A stretch of DNA of 46,900 nt from Paludibacteraceae bacterium (GCA_024405895.1 JAKSNW010000014.1:1-46900); one strand, 5' to 3'; shown: positions 8,825 through 17,361, counted from the stretch's first letter. Numbers and translations: made by a program. The notes: generated by a model not told the origin, from the sequence alone.

Positions 8825-8839
8825 AGGTCTGTTGTTTGC

Positions 8840-9466
8840 TTATTTTGTGTTGAGCAACTCGTCGAGAGTGCCGAAGGTATAGCCTTGTGCAATGAGCCAC
8901 TGGATGGACGGTTCGAGTGCACCCAAGAGGTTGCGCTTGGCTTTGAGTGAGTCGTGGAACACGATGATAGAACCATTGCGGGTATAGTGCTTCACAATGC
9001 GAATTATACGCTCGGGCGGTAGCTTTGCGTTGTAGTCGCGTGTGATAACATCCCAGAAGACAATCTTGTATTGCTTGCGAAGTGCTCTAAGTTGATTCCA
9101 GTGGATGCGTCCATGTGGCGGACGGAACAACTCGCTATGAATGTAGCTGTTGGCTTCGGCAATATCGTCAAGATAGGTCTGCTTTGGGGTGGAGAAACCT
9201 CGAAGATGGTGCATGGTGTGGTTGCCTACGATATGACCGTTGGCACTCAGTTTGGCAAATTCTTCGGGATATTTCCTGACATTGTCGCCAACACAGAAGA
9301 ATGTTGCTTTGATGTGATAGCGATTCAGTATGTCAAGTACCTGTTGCGTGGTTTCCGGGTTAGGCCCGTCGTCGAAGGTAAGGTATACTTTGTGTTCTTG
9401 CGGATTCATCCGCCAGATACCTCGCCAAAGATAACGCAACAGTTGGTTGGATTGTTCTATTATCAT
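8840..9466 (-). CDS. Polysaccharide deacetylase (NodB domain, CE4)
   Basis: From ATG 9466 the protein has 208 residues and consists almost entirely of a NodB domain. Motif 1 TFDDGP (30-35, with D32/D33), motif 2 HTMHH (metal-binding H83 and H87), RPPHG (115-119), WDVITRDY and a late HDS are all present, so a metal-dependent deacetylase is expected. There is no signal peptide, so the cellular site is unclear. An upstream in-frame TTG at 9490 is less likely because ATG fits the usual family N-terminus. The substrate (chitin-like, peptidoglycan or another amide) cannot be read from sequence. It precedes nspC by 15 bp. Confidence 0.88.
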   Translation of the reverse strand: MIIEQSNQLLRYLWRGIWRMNPQEHKVYLTFDDGPNPETTQQVLDILNRYHIKATFFCVGDNVRKYPEEFAKLSANGHIVGNHTMHHLRGFSTPKQTYLDDIAEANSYIHSELFRPPHGRIHWNQLRALRKQYKIVFWDVITRDYNAKLPPERIIRIVKHYTRNGSIIVFHDSLKAKRNLLGALEPSIQWLIAQGYTFGTLDELLNTK

Positions 9467-9496
9467 AGTATTTCGGTGATACCGATACAATGATTA

Positions 9497-9563
9497 ACGC
9501 ATCCGCACTCACCTGACAAAGAGTTGGGTTGGGTGAACTCTTTCGATGAACATGCGGATGCGT
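9497..9563 (-). terminator. Nested stem-loop between DUF2723 and deacetylase genes
   Basis: The outer arms are perfect 11-bp inverted repeats (9497-9507 ACGCATCCGCA with 9553-9563). They enclose a second perfect 8-bp stem (9518-9525 AAAGAGTT with 9536-9543) with a 10-nt G-rich loop. There is no clear U-tract on the minus strand, so it could be a terminator, an attenuator or an mRNA 3'-end/processing structure. A smaller stem (9582-9587 with 9598-9603) lies between it and the DUF2723 stop codon. Confidence 0.55.
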
Positions 9564-9607
9564 GTTGGTTGTTTTATTGTGGTCTCAATAGTTAAACTGA
9601 GACTGGC

Positions 9608-12600
9608 TTATTGGAGCGTAGAGGCAAACTCTTTGTAGTATTGTTCAAAGAGTTGGTTACACTTGTCTTGCATATCCTGTGGTCCGAAGGCCATGCAGGT
9701 ACGGCTGATTTCTTGGAGAATACCGATGTTCTGACGTGGGCTCATCTCGCTTGAAACGTTGAGGCGTTTGCTGCGAGGCAAGCTCTTAACCCATTCCAGA
9801 CGAGTTACACATTCGTCGATGATGGTGTTCATGATATCGTTGGCATTCTCGGTCTCGCCGATACGGTAGTAAGACATGGCAATGCGGATTGCACTGTAAT
9901 CGTAAGGTACGTTTACATGAGGAATCTGCTTGATGGCAAAGTCGAGCACTTCTTTTGTGCGTACGGTATCGCCTCGGTTGATGAGGGCATTGCCAAGTTC
10001 GCCAAGGTAGAGACGGAGGGTTTTACATGTACGCATGGTGTTGTCGTCAATGTAAACCTTAGGGTCGTCCATGTTACCGTATTTGTATTTATGGATGAAG
10101 TTTTCGTAGCATTTGTCAACGTCCATGCCCTGATTCTTTTCTGCAGGTACGATACGATAGGCAAGGCCTTCCATTTGCATGTATTTGCCCAATGCAGGAT
10201 AGAACTCTTCACCTACTGTAGATGAGATGTAGAGTGGACGTTCCCAGTGACCAGAGTTGATCATCTCAAGAAGCATCATGTCGCTCTTGCGAATCATGCC
10301 GTTGAGTTTGACAACCATGGCATTGACCATGGAAGAATCGTTGTCGGCAAGTACTTTGTTCTTGACTACTTCATCACGGTTGACTGGGATAACGAGTGTC
10401 TGGGTTGGTACGGTACCAATGCCATTCTCAACACGATCGCCATGTTTCAGCATGTCAAGAGCATCGCTGAGAAGCATGTAGTCGCGTTCGTTGATAACAC
10501 GGGCTACGTCAAGACGGCCATCCATGTATTCCTCTTGTTTCCAATTGATAGGAAGAGGAGCAGACTCATAGTAACCACGCTTCATCTGGTCGATGTACCA
10601 GTCGGTCTGGATGTATGAGAGGTTACATGAACGAATGTCAGTGCGAGTGCCTTCAACTTCTTGGCTGTACCAAACAGGGAAGGTGTCGTTGTCGCCATTG
10701 CAGAACAGTACAGCATTCTCTTCACAAGTGTTCAGGTAGTCAGCACCGATGTCACGACAGATGAAACGATTTGAACGGTCGTGGTCGTCCCAGTTCTCAG
10801 CACCCATGATTGCAGGAACTGCCAATGAAGCAAGGGTGGCAATGAGTGCTGCTACTGTAGATGGCAGTTTAGCACTACGGAGAATCTGCCACAATGCCAT
10901 AACACCAAGACCTACCCAGATGCAGAATGCATAGAACGAACCTGCGTAAGCGTAGTCACGTTCACGTGGCTGATAAGGTGTTTGGTTCAAGTAGATGACG
11001 ATAGCCAAACCTGTCACGAAGAACAGGATGAAGGTAATGAGGCTGTGTTGCTTGCCGCGTTTGTTGACGGTAAGTTGCCAGCTGATACCGAGCAAACCGA
11101 GCAAAAGTGGCAAGAAGAAATATCTGTTGTGACCTTTGTTGTTCTTCAATGATTCTGGCAGTGCGTCTTGGTTGCCAAGACGGGCATTGTCGATGAATTT
11201 GATACCGGAAATCCAGTTGCCGTGGTCAAGTTCGCCATGGCTTTGGATATCGTTCTGTCTGCCGACAAAGTTCCACATGAAGTAACGCCAATACATGAAG
11301 TTGCATTGGTAACTGATGAAGAAACGGATGTTTTCGCCCATGGTTGGCTTAACGCGAACTTCTGGCTGACCGCAACGGTCAACAGTGATACGCTCACCTT
11401 GGATTCCTGCCCAAGCCTTGTAAGCATCTACGTGGCTTTGTTTTGAGCTGTACATACGAGGGAAGAGCATGTTGAAACGTGGGTCCATCTCATAACCGAC
11501 GGTCGCACGGCCACTGCTGATATATTGGTCTTTCTCGTTCTCGTTTTCTTTAATCTTGCGAACCCATTTCTCTTTGCCAAGTTTCTCAACAGGACGGCAA
11601 TATTTGCCTTGTACCTCAAGCACTTCTGGGGAACTGTAGACAGCACCGTAAAGCAATGGTCTGTCACCGTATTGTTCGCGGTTCAAGTAGCTTTGCAAAG
11701 CGAATACGTCCTCAGGAGAGTTTTGGTCCATTGGAGGGTTGGCAGCAGAACGAACCATGATCATGGCGTATGATGAGTAGCCGATAAGCATCACCATGGC
11801 GCAGAGCACGATAAGATTCAGAGCCTTGCTGCTCCATTGCTTGAAGAACATGCCTGCAATCAAGGCAACAGTCAAGAGTATGCCAAGGATGATTTTGTTG
11901 GCAAGGAATGGAACACCAAGCAGAATCATTGTGGCACAGAAGGAGATGTTCTGGCGGAGGTTGCTTTTATTGGTGTGAGTTTCCCAAAGTGTCCAGATAA
12001 TGCTTGCTGCTGTCAAGATGAGGTAGATGAACAGACCGCTGTTGAACGGCATGCCCAACTGATTGACAAGGAACAATTCGAATTTGCCTGCTACTTTGGT
12101 GAAGCCTGGAATCAAACCATACAATACGGCAAGTAGGATTACGCCAGATGCTACCAATGACAAGAGAACACCTTTTACGGTTGGTTTCTCGTTGTGTTTG
12201 TAGTAGTAAACCAAGACGATGGCTGGAATTGTCAGCAAGTTCAACAAGTGGACACCAATACTCAAGCCCATAAGATAGGCTATGAGGATAATCCAACGTG
12301 AAGCATCGCCATGATCGTCAGCGTCTTCCCATTTCAAGATACACCAGAAAACGATTGCAGTAAAGAATGATGAGTAGGCATAAACCTCGGCTTCAACGGC
12401 AGAGAACCAGAATGTGTCTGAGAATGTGTATGCCAACGCACCGACCATACCGGCACCAAGGGTAGCGATGATGTTACCGACGGTGTAGTCGCTTTCGTCT
12501 TTCATAATCACTTTCCTTGCCAGGTGCGTGATGGTCCAGAACAGGAACAAAATGGTAAATGCACTCATAAGAGCAGACATGGAGTTTACCATCATGGCTG

Positions 12601-12820
12601 CGTGTTCTGCATCAGAAGCAAGCAATGTGAAAAGTCTTGCTGTTAAAATGAAGAAAGGTGCTCCAGGTGGGTGGCCTACTTCCAAACGGAAGGCTGAGGC
12701 TGTAAATTCACCACAATCCCAGAAACTTGCAGATGGCTCAATGGTCATAAGATAGACCACTGCTGCGATAGCAAAGGTGAGCCAACCGACGAGGTTGTTG
12801 CAAATCTTGAATTTTTTCAT
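9608..12820 (-). CDS. DUF2723 multi-pass membrane protein, GT-C-like
   Basis: From ATG 12820 this is a 1,070-residue protein with many hydrophobic segments in roughly its first half and a soluble, partly TPR-like C-terminal part (repeated helix patterns after about 950). The N-terminus has the family block EPSASFWDCGEFTASAFRL, with D35 and E38 at the place of the acidic residues in the first outer loop of GT-C glycosyltransferases. It also has PPGAPFF. DUF2723 includes eukaryotic TMEM260, reported as a protein O-mannosyltransferase, so a role in periplasmic protein O-glycosylation is plausible but inferred. An in-frame ATG at 12868 would add 16 residues but lies within 10 nt of the predicted transcript start. 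Confidence 0.85.
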   Translation of the reverse strand: MKKFKICNNLVGWLTFAIAAVVYLMTIEPSASFWDCGEFTASAFRLEVGHPPGAPFFILTARLFTLLASDAEHAAMMVNSMSALMSAFTILFLFWTITHLARKVIMKDESDYTVGNIIATLGAGMVGALAYTFSDTFWFSAVEAEVYAYSSFFTAIVFWCILKWEDADDHGDASRWIILIAYLMGLSIGVHLLNLLTIPAIVLVYYYKHNEKPTVKGVLLSLVASGVILLAVLYGLIPGFTKVAGKFELFLVNQLGMPFNSGLFIYLILTAASIIWTLWETHTNKSNLRQNISFCATMILLGVPFLANKIILGILLTVALIAGMFFKQWSSKALNLIVLCAMVMLIGYSSYAMIMVRSAANPPMDQNSPEDVFALQSYLNREQYGDRPLLYGAVYSSPEVLEVQGKYCRPVEKLGKEKWVRKIKENENEKDQYISSGRATVGYEMDPRFNMLFPRMYSSKQSHVDAYKAWAGIQGERITVDRCGQPEVRVKPTMGENIRFFISYQCNFMYWRYFMWNFVGRQNDIQSHGELDHGNWISGIKFIDNARLGNQDALPESLKNNKGHNRYFFLPLLLGLLGISWQLTVNKRGKQHSLITFILFFVTGLAIVIYLNQTPYQPRERDYAYAGSFYAFCIWVGLGVMALWQILRSAKLPSTVAALIATLASLAVPAIMGAENWDDHDRSNRFICRDIGADYLNTCEENAVLFCNGDNDTFPVWYSQEVEGTRTDIRSCNLSYIQTDWYIDQMKRGYYESAPLPINWKQEEYMDGRLDVARVINERDYMLLSDALDMLKHGDRVENGIGTVPTQTLVIPVNRDEVVKNKVLADNDSSMVNAMVVKLNGMIRKSDMMLLEMINSGHWERPLYISSTVGEEFYPALGKYMQMEGLAYRIVPAEKNQGMDVDKCYENFIHKYKYGNMDDPKVYIDDNTMRTCKTLRLYLGELGNALINRGDTVRTKEVLDFAIKQIPHVNVPYDYSAIRIAMSYYRIGETENANDIMNTIIDECVTRLEWVKSLPRSKRLNVSSEMSPRQNIGILQEISRTCMAFGPQDMQDKCNQLFEQYYKEFASTLQ

Positions 12821-12850
12821 ATTCTGTATGTTGTTTTTGCGCTTAAAATC

Positions 12851-12871
12851 AGTATGCAAATAGGGCATACT
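12851..12871 (-). promoter_or_regulatory. Perfect 7-bp hairpin in the DUF2723 leader
   Basis: AGTATGC (12851-12857) and GCATACT (12865-12871) form a perfect stem with a 7-nt loop between the predicted transcript start and the ATG. It could affect translation or mRNA stability, or serve as an operator. Confidence 0.4.
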
Positions 12872-12882
12872 AAATCAAGATG

Positions 12883-12890
12883 CAAAGATA
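12883..12890 (-). promoter_or_regulatory. -7 box for the DUF2723 gene
   Basis: The minus strand reads TATCTTTG, a full TAnnTTTG match. The predicted start near 12876 gives a leader of about 55 nt before ATG 12820. A -33 element is not obvious. Confidence 0.5.
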
Positions 12891-12963
12891 AGTTTTTTTT
12901 GTGTGATACGTGGAGTTATAGTCTCACTTTTTGTTGTATGTTTTCAAGTGCCGAAAAAACAAA

Positions 12964-12994
12964 CATCCCCCTTCTCAAAGTGAGAAGAGGGATG
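12964..12994 (-). terminator. Intrinsic terminator of rpsO
   Basis: A 14-bp stem with one mismatch (12964-12977 with 12981-12994) and a 3-nt loop is followed on the minus strand by GTTTGTTTTTT. It lies 23 bp after the rpsO stop. Confidence 0.92.
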
Positions 12995-13017
12995 CGATTC
13001 TTTTTGCGTGTCCGTTA

Positions 13018-13287
13018 TTATTTACGGATGTTGAGAGCTTTGATGATAGCACGATAACGCTCGATGTCTTGTGACTTCAAGTAGTCCAACATACGACGAC
13101 GTTTACCAACAAGAGCTTTCAATGCACGCGCAGTGCTATAATCTTTGTGGTTCTTCTGAAGGTGTTCAGTAAGATGGTTGATACGGTATGAAAACAATGC
13201 CACTTGAGCCTCAGGTGAGCCGGTGTCAGTGTTAGACTTTCCGTATTGACCAAAGATTTCTTGCTTTTTCTCTGCGTCTAAGTACAT
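13018..13287 (-). CDS. rpsO: 30S ribosomal protein S15
   Basis: Binds 16S rRNA early in 30S assembly, in the platform. The 89 residues match the family length exactly and contain the signatures DTGSPEAQVALFSYRINHLTEHL and LVGKRRRMLDYL. It is a single-gene unit with a near-consensus promoter and a strong terminator. Autogenous control by its leader is known in some bacteria, but the short leader here shows no obvious pseudoknot. Identification is certain. Confidence 0.98.
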   Translation of the reverse strand: MYLDAEKKQEIFGQYGKSNTDTGSPEAQVALFSYRINHLTEHLQKNHKDYSTARALKALVGKRRRMLDYLKSQDIERYRAIIKALNIRK

Positions 13288-13335
13288 AGAAATGTTTGTT
13301 TAAGAGTGATTTGATATTGTTGTCTAAAGCGGCTG

Positions 13336-13367
13336 CAAAAGTAGTGCTTTTTTTGTTCACCACCAAA
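13336..13367 (-). promoter_or_regulatory. rpsO promoter
   Basis: On the minus strand, TTTG at 13367-13364 is the -33 element, then 20 bp, then TACTTTTG at 13343-13336 as the -7 element. Spacing and sequence match the Bacteroidota sigma consensus. Confidence 0.8.
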
Positions 13368-13407
13368 TGCTTTGCCTACTTTTTTATTTTCGTGTTGACG
13401 ATATGCT

Positions 13408-14106
13408 TTATTCGAAGTTGAATACAAGAGTGAACATTCTTGATGTCAACTTGTTGAGTGCATTGGTGAATCGGTGTTCGTCTGGTGTAAGTGCATCGCC
13501 GCTTCGTTGGTCTATTGGCGTGAGCAAATCGTTGAAACCGAACGAATACTTCAATTCAGGAGATATTCTAAAGTATTTAAGGTAGAAAGTGCATCCTACA
13601 CCGAAATCAACGAAATAGTCGGTTTGGTTCAGGAGAATCGGACGTTGGCGGTCGCGGGCAAGGTCGAAAGAGATGCCTCCACCAGCAAGCAGATAGAATC
13701 GGTAGTTGTTGAGTCGTGGTGCACTGTATTTAATATAGAGTGGCACGGTGATAAGAGCACTCTTGACGTTGGTTCGCAGTATCTCGTCGTTGGCATCGTT
13801 GCTGTAACTCAGTGTTCGGTCGCCGAGGTGAAGGCAAGGAACGAGTCGCAGATTGAAATATTCTGCCAAACGGAGATCACCGATAACGCCGACGGTAAAG
13901 CCAGGTGTGATGCCTGTTACATCGGCTTGATAGATTCTTCCGTTGATGCTCTGCAGGCTTGGCTTGATGCCGAAATCCATCATGTTGACACCGATGGTGA
14001 AGCCGAAGTGTGCAGTTTTAAGGTCGCTCATCGGCAGGTTTTGTGCAAAGACATAACCCGTGGTGATGATGGTAGCGATTATTGTGAGAATTGTCTTTTT
14101 CAACAT
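13408..14106 (-). CDS. porT: PorT-family outer-membrane beta-barrel protein
   Basis: The 232-residue protein has a signal peptide (cleavage likely after YVFA-Q) and alternating beta strands typical of a small barrel. Blocks HFGFTIGVNMMDFGI, YFNLRLVPCLHLGDRTLSY, ALITVPLYIKYSA and YLLAGGGISFDL match PorT, a type IX secretion protein first described in Porphyromonas gingivalis. It ends in a phenylalanine-containing strand (LVFNFE), as expected for BAM substrates. It is monocistronic; I see no clear -7 box upstream and no clear terminator downstream. An unspecific OmpA-like porin-family barrel is the alternative. Confidence 0.75.
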   Translation of the reverse strand: MLKKTILTIIATIITTGYVFAQNLPMSDLKTAHFGFTIGVNMMDFGIKPSLQSINGRIYQADVTGITPGFTVGVIGDLRLAEYFNLRLVPCLHLGDRTLSYSNDANDEILRTNVKSALITVPLYIKYSAPRLNNYRFYLLAGGGISFDLARDRQRPILLNQTDYFVDFGVGCTFYLKYFRISPELKYSFGFNDLLTPIDQRSGDALTPDEHRFTNALNKLTSRMFTLVFNFE

Positions 14107-14235
14107 TGTGATGTGCTGTGTTTTGTGTGTGAGGTGGTTCGTACACCATTCCTCAACTATATATAACGTAGAATAGGTGCTTTTATTGTGTTGTAAAAAC
14201 AGATTATTGCCTTGTGATAATTAGTTGAGAAATTA

Positions 14236-14267
14236 TTTGCGAAACTCCAAAGAAATGTCTACCTTTG
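14236..14267 (+). promoter_or_regulatory. Ferredoxin gene promoter
   Basis: TTTG at 14236-14239 (-33), 20 bp, then TACCTTTG at 14260-14267 (-7). This is one of the best promoter matches in the window and suggests high expression. Confidence 0.8.
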
Positions 14268-14310
14268 CACCATAATTTTTACAACAATTACAAACTAAAC
14301 AACAACAACA

Positions 14311-14481
14311 ATGGCTTACGTAATTTCAGACGATTGTGTAGCTTGCGGTACCTGCATCGGCGAGTGCCCATCAAGCGCTATTTCTGAGGGTGATATCTAC
14401 AAAATCGACCCAAATGCATGTGTAGACTGCGGTACTTGTGCCGACGTTTGCCCATCTGAGGCTATCCACCCAGCAGAATAA
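14311..14481 (+). CDS. 2[4Fe-4S] ferredoxin
   Basis: A 56-residue protein (MAYVISDDCVACGTCIGE...) with two classic CxxCxxCxxxCP motifs: C9, C12, C15, C19 and C37, C40, C43, C47. It is a clostridial-type low-potential electron carrier for enzymes such as pyruvate:ferredoxin oxidoreductase or hydrogenase. The size is typical. It has its own strong promoter and ends before a strong terminator, so it is monocistronic and probably abundant. Codon use is strongly biased, consistent with that. No partner enzyme is adjacent. Confidence 0.95.
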   Translation: MAYVISDDCVACGTCIGECPSSAISEGDIYKIDPNACVDCGTCADVCPSEAIHPAE

Positions 14482-14515
14482 TTACGCCTACCTTTTAGGT
14501 ATTCGTAAGAAAAGA

Positions 14516-14548
14516 AAAAGCATCATCTTGCAAGAGATGGTGCTTTTT
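14516..14548. terminator. Bidirectional terminator
   Basis: An 11-14 bp stem (from A14516 and GCATCATCTT at 14520-14529, paired with 14534-14547) with loop GCAA has T-runs on both strands. It serves the ferredoxin gene on plus and the convergent lipoprotein gene (stop at 14557) on minus. Confidence 0.85.
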
Positions 14549-14556
14549 TATTGCTG

Positions 14557-15315
14557 TTATTTGTAGAATGTGACCCAGTTTGTGGTGTATTTTGTCCGTT
14601 GGCTATGGATGAAATGCACCTTGCCTTTCTTGTCGCGATACCAGGAATAATTCCAACCGGCACCCATGTCGAGATAAATGGCGTGTTTCATGCCGTAGGT
14701 GTTGAGTGCTTCCCGGAATCTCTGAAACTCTATGGGCTTGCTGTCGGCAATGCAGATTCGTCCGTTACTGTCTTCGCAGAGACAGCGGTACTCATTGACG
14801 GCATTATCTCTGAATGGCTTGCAGTCGGTCAGTTTCCCGTTATATACAATCATATATTGTGTGAAAGCCATTCCGCTTGCTTCTTCAGTTTTCTTGAGCA
14901 GATTGGTGCGGGCTTCTTTGCTTAATCCTGAGTGAAACTCTGCCTTGCCGTTGGCGTAGGTGAACCAGGTAGAGTAGCCATGTCCGCAACCTTTATAATA
15001 ATGTCCGCTTGACACATGCGGACCAATAATATTTGTATGTTTGAACGAATCGAGAAGTTCTGCCGTGAAGGCGGCTTCGGCTACGAAGATTACGTCGGTG
15101 TTTTCTGCTGAAGGCATTGTGTCGCAGATATGGTCAATGCGACTGTATTGAGGATAGTACACCTTGAGATTGTCTGTCTCAACGATTTCCATTTCTGGAA
15201 ATCCGTCGTTTGATATTTCTGCCTTTCCTGTTGTGCCTTTCTTATCGGACGATTGGTTGCCGCATGCACAAATGCCTAATGCAATAAAAAGTGCTGCAAT
15301 GATGTGATGTCTCAT
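14557..15315 (-). CDS. Lipoprotein, phosphodiester glycosidase (NAGPA)-like
   Basis: From ATG 15315 the protein has 252 residues and a hydrophobic leader ending ALGICAC-GN, so a lipoprotein anchored at C18 is likely. A longer start (15360) would place 15 residues before the signal and overlap the preceding terminator. The middle and C-terminus (VIFVAEAAFTAELL, then NGRICIADSKPIEFQRFREAL, then AIYLDMGAGWNYSWY) resemble the NAGPA/DUF2233 fold, in which the last block is usually an LDGGGS-type loop. This relation is my reading of the motifs, and activity is unproven because the glycine-rich loop differs. It is isolated between two terminators. Confidence 0.6.
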   Translation of the reverse strand: MRHHIIAALFIALGICACGNQSSDKKGTTGKAEISNDGFPEMEIVETDNLKVYYPQYSRIDHICDTMPSAENTDVIFVAEAAFTAELLDSFKHTNIIGPHVSSGHYYKGCGHGYSTWFTYANGKAEFHSGLSKEARTNLLKKTEEASGMAFTQYMIVYNGKLTDCKPFRDNAVNEYRCLCEDSNGRICIADSKPIEFQRFREALNTYGMKHAIYLDMGAGWNYSWYRDKKGKVHFIHSQRTKYTTNWVTFYK

Positions 15316-15336
15316 AGTGGGTAGGGTATTGGTAAT

Positions 15337-15373
15337 AAAAAACGTACGGCTGCGTTCCAACCGTACGTTTTTT
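15337..15373 (-). terminator. Terminator of the FKBP pair
   Basis: A perfect 13-bp stem (15337-15349 with 15361-15373) with an 11-nt loop and flanking A/T runs. It lies 18 bp after the stop of the FKBP lipoprotein gene. Confidence 0.9.
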
Positions 15374-15390
15374 CTATTGTTGTAATGAAC

Positions 15391-16656
15391 TTATTTGATG
15401 ATGTTCATTGCGTCTTGTTTAGCGTCGCCAAGGATTTCGAGCAATTCGATGTCGAAGATCAATGTTGAGAATGGTTTGATTGTGCCCATGTCGCGGTCGC
15501 CGTAAGCGAGTTCTTGTGGAATGAACACTTTGAACTTAGAACCTACAGGCATCAATTGAAGCACTTCGGTCCAACCTGCAATAACTTGGGTAACGCCGAA
15601 CTCAGCTGGTTCGCCACGGTCAACAGAGCTGTCGAATACTGTGCCGTCGATCAAAGTACCGTGATAGTGTACTTTTACTCTGTCGGTAGTTTTAGGAGTT
15701 TCACCTTTACCCATTTTTACAACTTGATATTGCAAGCCGCTTTCGGTGGTGATTACGCCTGGTTTCTCTTTGTTCTCAGCGAGGAATTGCTCACCGGCAG
15801 TGCGGTTTTCTGCGAATTGGAACTCAAGTTTAGCCTTGCGTTTCTCTTCTGCATATGTGGTGTAGAAGCTTTGAGCGTCCTCAGCTTTCATGATTGACTC
15901 GTCGTTAACGAGGTAGTTGATGATACCGGCTTTAACCATGTCGATGTTGGCTGTGAAGTCTTCGATTTGGATGTTAGGCATTTGTTGCAACATACCGAAG
16001 AGTTGACCTGCAATAGCTTTACCTTGAAGCACAGCTTCGTAGTTGTTGTTGCTTGCTTTCTTCAAACCTTGGTTGAAGTTTTTCTCAGCCAAAGCTTTTG
16101 GGTCGAATGTGCAGCTGTCGTTAGCGATGAAGTCGATGTAGTTCTTCATGCTGTTGCCGTTGAGTGCACCGAAGGCAACGTTCATTGAATCGAGTTGCTC
16201 AGCAGAACGTGCAGATTGGTCCATCATCAAGCGTTGGAACTGTTGGTTGAATGCAGCAATCTCTTCTTCTGAGAATTCGCCGTTCATACCTTTGCGGATG
16301 TTATCAACAAGCACTTTCTTGTCGAGAGTGAAGGTTGAGTCGCCTGAGAAGAAACCTTTCTTCAGGTCTTGACCAACTTGATAACCGAATGTGAGCACTT
16401 GGTTTTCAAATTCTTCTTGTGGAGTTGCTTCTTTGAAGTTCTCGCGGAATGATTTGATGAAAGTGTTTTTGTAGTTGTCGTCTTTCTCTGAGAGGATGTA
16501 GTTCTGAATGAACTCACCTTGAGTCATACCGAAGGCGTAGCTGACAGAGTCAACTTCGTTGGCAAGAGTAACTTTCTCTGCCTTTTGTTTTGGTGTGCAA
16601 GCTGCCAATGCTACGATAGCGAGGGCGATGCATGCAAAGTTGAAAATCTTTTTCAT
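15391..16656 (-). CDS. FKBP-type peptidyl-prolyl isomerase lipoprotein
   Basis: A 421-residue envelope protein with signal peptide and lipobox cysteine C20 (IVALAAC). It has a long helical N-terminal region resembling the dimerisation domain of FkpA/Mip proteins (two segments beginning [13 protein letters not shown] and [13 protein letters not shown]) and a C-terminal FKBP domain from about 305. The FKBP block contains [35 protein letters not shown] and [14 protein letters not shown]. Expected role: proline isomerisation and chaperoning of exported proteins. It lies 23 bp after a soluble paralogue, so the pair is an operon made by duplication. The N-terminal part is longer than in E. coli FkpA, perhaps from a doubled FKBP_N unit. 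Confidence 0.9.
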   Translation of the reverse strand: MKKIFNFACIALAIVALAACTPKQKAEKVTLANEVDSVSYAFGMTQGEFIQNYILSEKDDNYKNTFIKSFRENFKEATPQEEFENQVLTFGYQVGQDLKKGFFSGDSTFTLDKKVLVDNIRKGMNGEFSEEEIAAFNQQFQRLMMDQSARSAEQLDSMNVAFGALNGNSMKNYIDFIANDSCTFDPKALAEKNFNQGLKKASNNNYEAVLQGKAIAGQLFGMLQQMPNIQIEDFTANIDMVKAGIINYLVNDESIMKAEDAQSFYTTYAEEKRKAKLEFQFAENRTAGEQFLAENKEKPGVITTESGLQYQVVKMGKGETPKTTDRVKVHYHGTLIDGTVFDSSVDRGEPAEFGVTQVIAGWTEVLQLMPVGSKFKVFIPQELAYGDRDMGTIKPFSTLIFDIELLEILGDAKQDAMNIIK

Positions 16657-16679
16657 TGTTTTCTATTGAGTTGAATGTT

Positions 16680-17273
16680 TTATTTTTCGATGCCAAGGAG
16701 TTCAACCTCGAAGATGAGGGTTGAGAATGGTTTGATTTCGCCTGCACCTTGTTCGCCGTATGCGAGTTCTGATGGGAGGTAGAGACGATATTTTGAACCT
16801 ACTTTCATGAGCTGAAGTGCCTCGGTCCAGCCTGAGATTACTTGTGTGAGACCGAATACTGCAGGCTCGCCACGGCGTACTGAACTGTCGAAAACAGTAC
16901 CGTCGATGAGTTTGCCTTCGTAGTGAACCTTGACGCGGTCTTTGGTTGTTGGTTTTTCGCCGTTGCCTTCGGTGATTACTTCGTATTGAAGACCGGAAGC
17001 TGTGGTGATGACGCCTTCGCGTTTTTTGTTCTCGACGAGGAAGTCCTCATTGACTTTTTTCACTTCTGCGAACTGTTTTTTCTGTTCTTCTTCTACTTTA
17101 TTGGCGTAGTCATTGAGCAAAGTGCGAGCTTCGTCCAAAGAAATCTCTGGTTGCTTGCCTTCGCACATTGCCTCGATACCAGCGGCAAAATCAGTGTAGT
17201 TGATACCTTTAACGCCTTGTTGGCGAAGCATTTGACCAAAGCTGAGGCCCAATGCGTAACTTGTTTTATCCAT
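16680..17273 (-). CDS. Cytoplasmic FKBP-type peptidyl-prolyl isomerase
   Basis: A 197-residue protein with an FKBP_N-like helical segment (MDKTSYALGLSFGQMLRQQG) and a C-terminal FKBP domain from about 95 with [35 protein letters not shown] and PFSTLIFEVELLGIEK. There is no signal peptide, so it should act in the cytoplasm, in contrast with the lipoprotein paralogue directly downstream. ATG 17273 is the first codon of the conserved N-terminus. A -7 box lies 38 bp upstream. Confidence 0.9.
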   Translation of the reverse strand: MDKTSYALGLSFGQMLRQQGVKGINYTDFAAGIEAMCEGKQPEISLDEARTLLNDYANKVEEEQKKQFAEVKKVNEDFLVENKKREGVITTASGLQYEVITEGNGEKPTTKDRVKVHYEGKLIDGTVFDSSVRRGEPAVFGLTQVISGWTEALQLMKVGSKYRLYLPSELAYGEQGAGEIKPFSTLIFEVELLGIEK

Positions 17274-17311
17274 GTTTATTTGTATAAAAATTGTGCTTGT
17301 AATTCAACTTA

Positions 17312-17319
17312 CAAAAGTA
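17312..17319 (-). promoter_or_regulatory. -7 box for the FKBP operon
   Basis: The minus strand reads TACTTTTG, a full TAnnTTTG match. The nearest upstream TTTG (17346-17349) is too far (26 bp) to be a good -33 element. Confidence 0.5.
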
Positions 17320-17361
17320 CGTAATCTTTTGTTATTACATATTCTCAAACGCGATGTTTTT

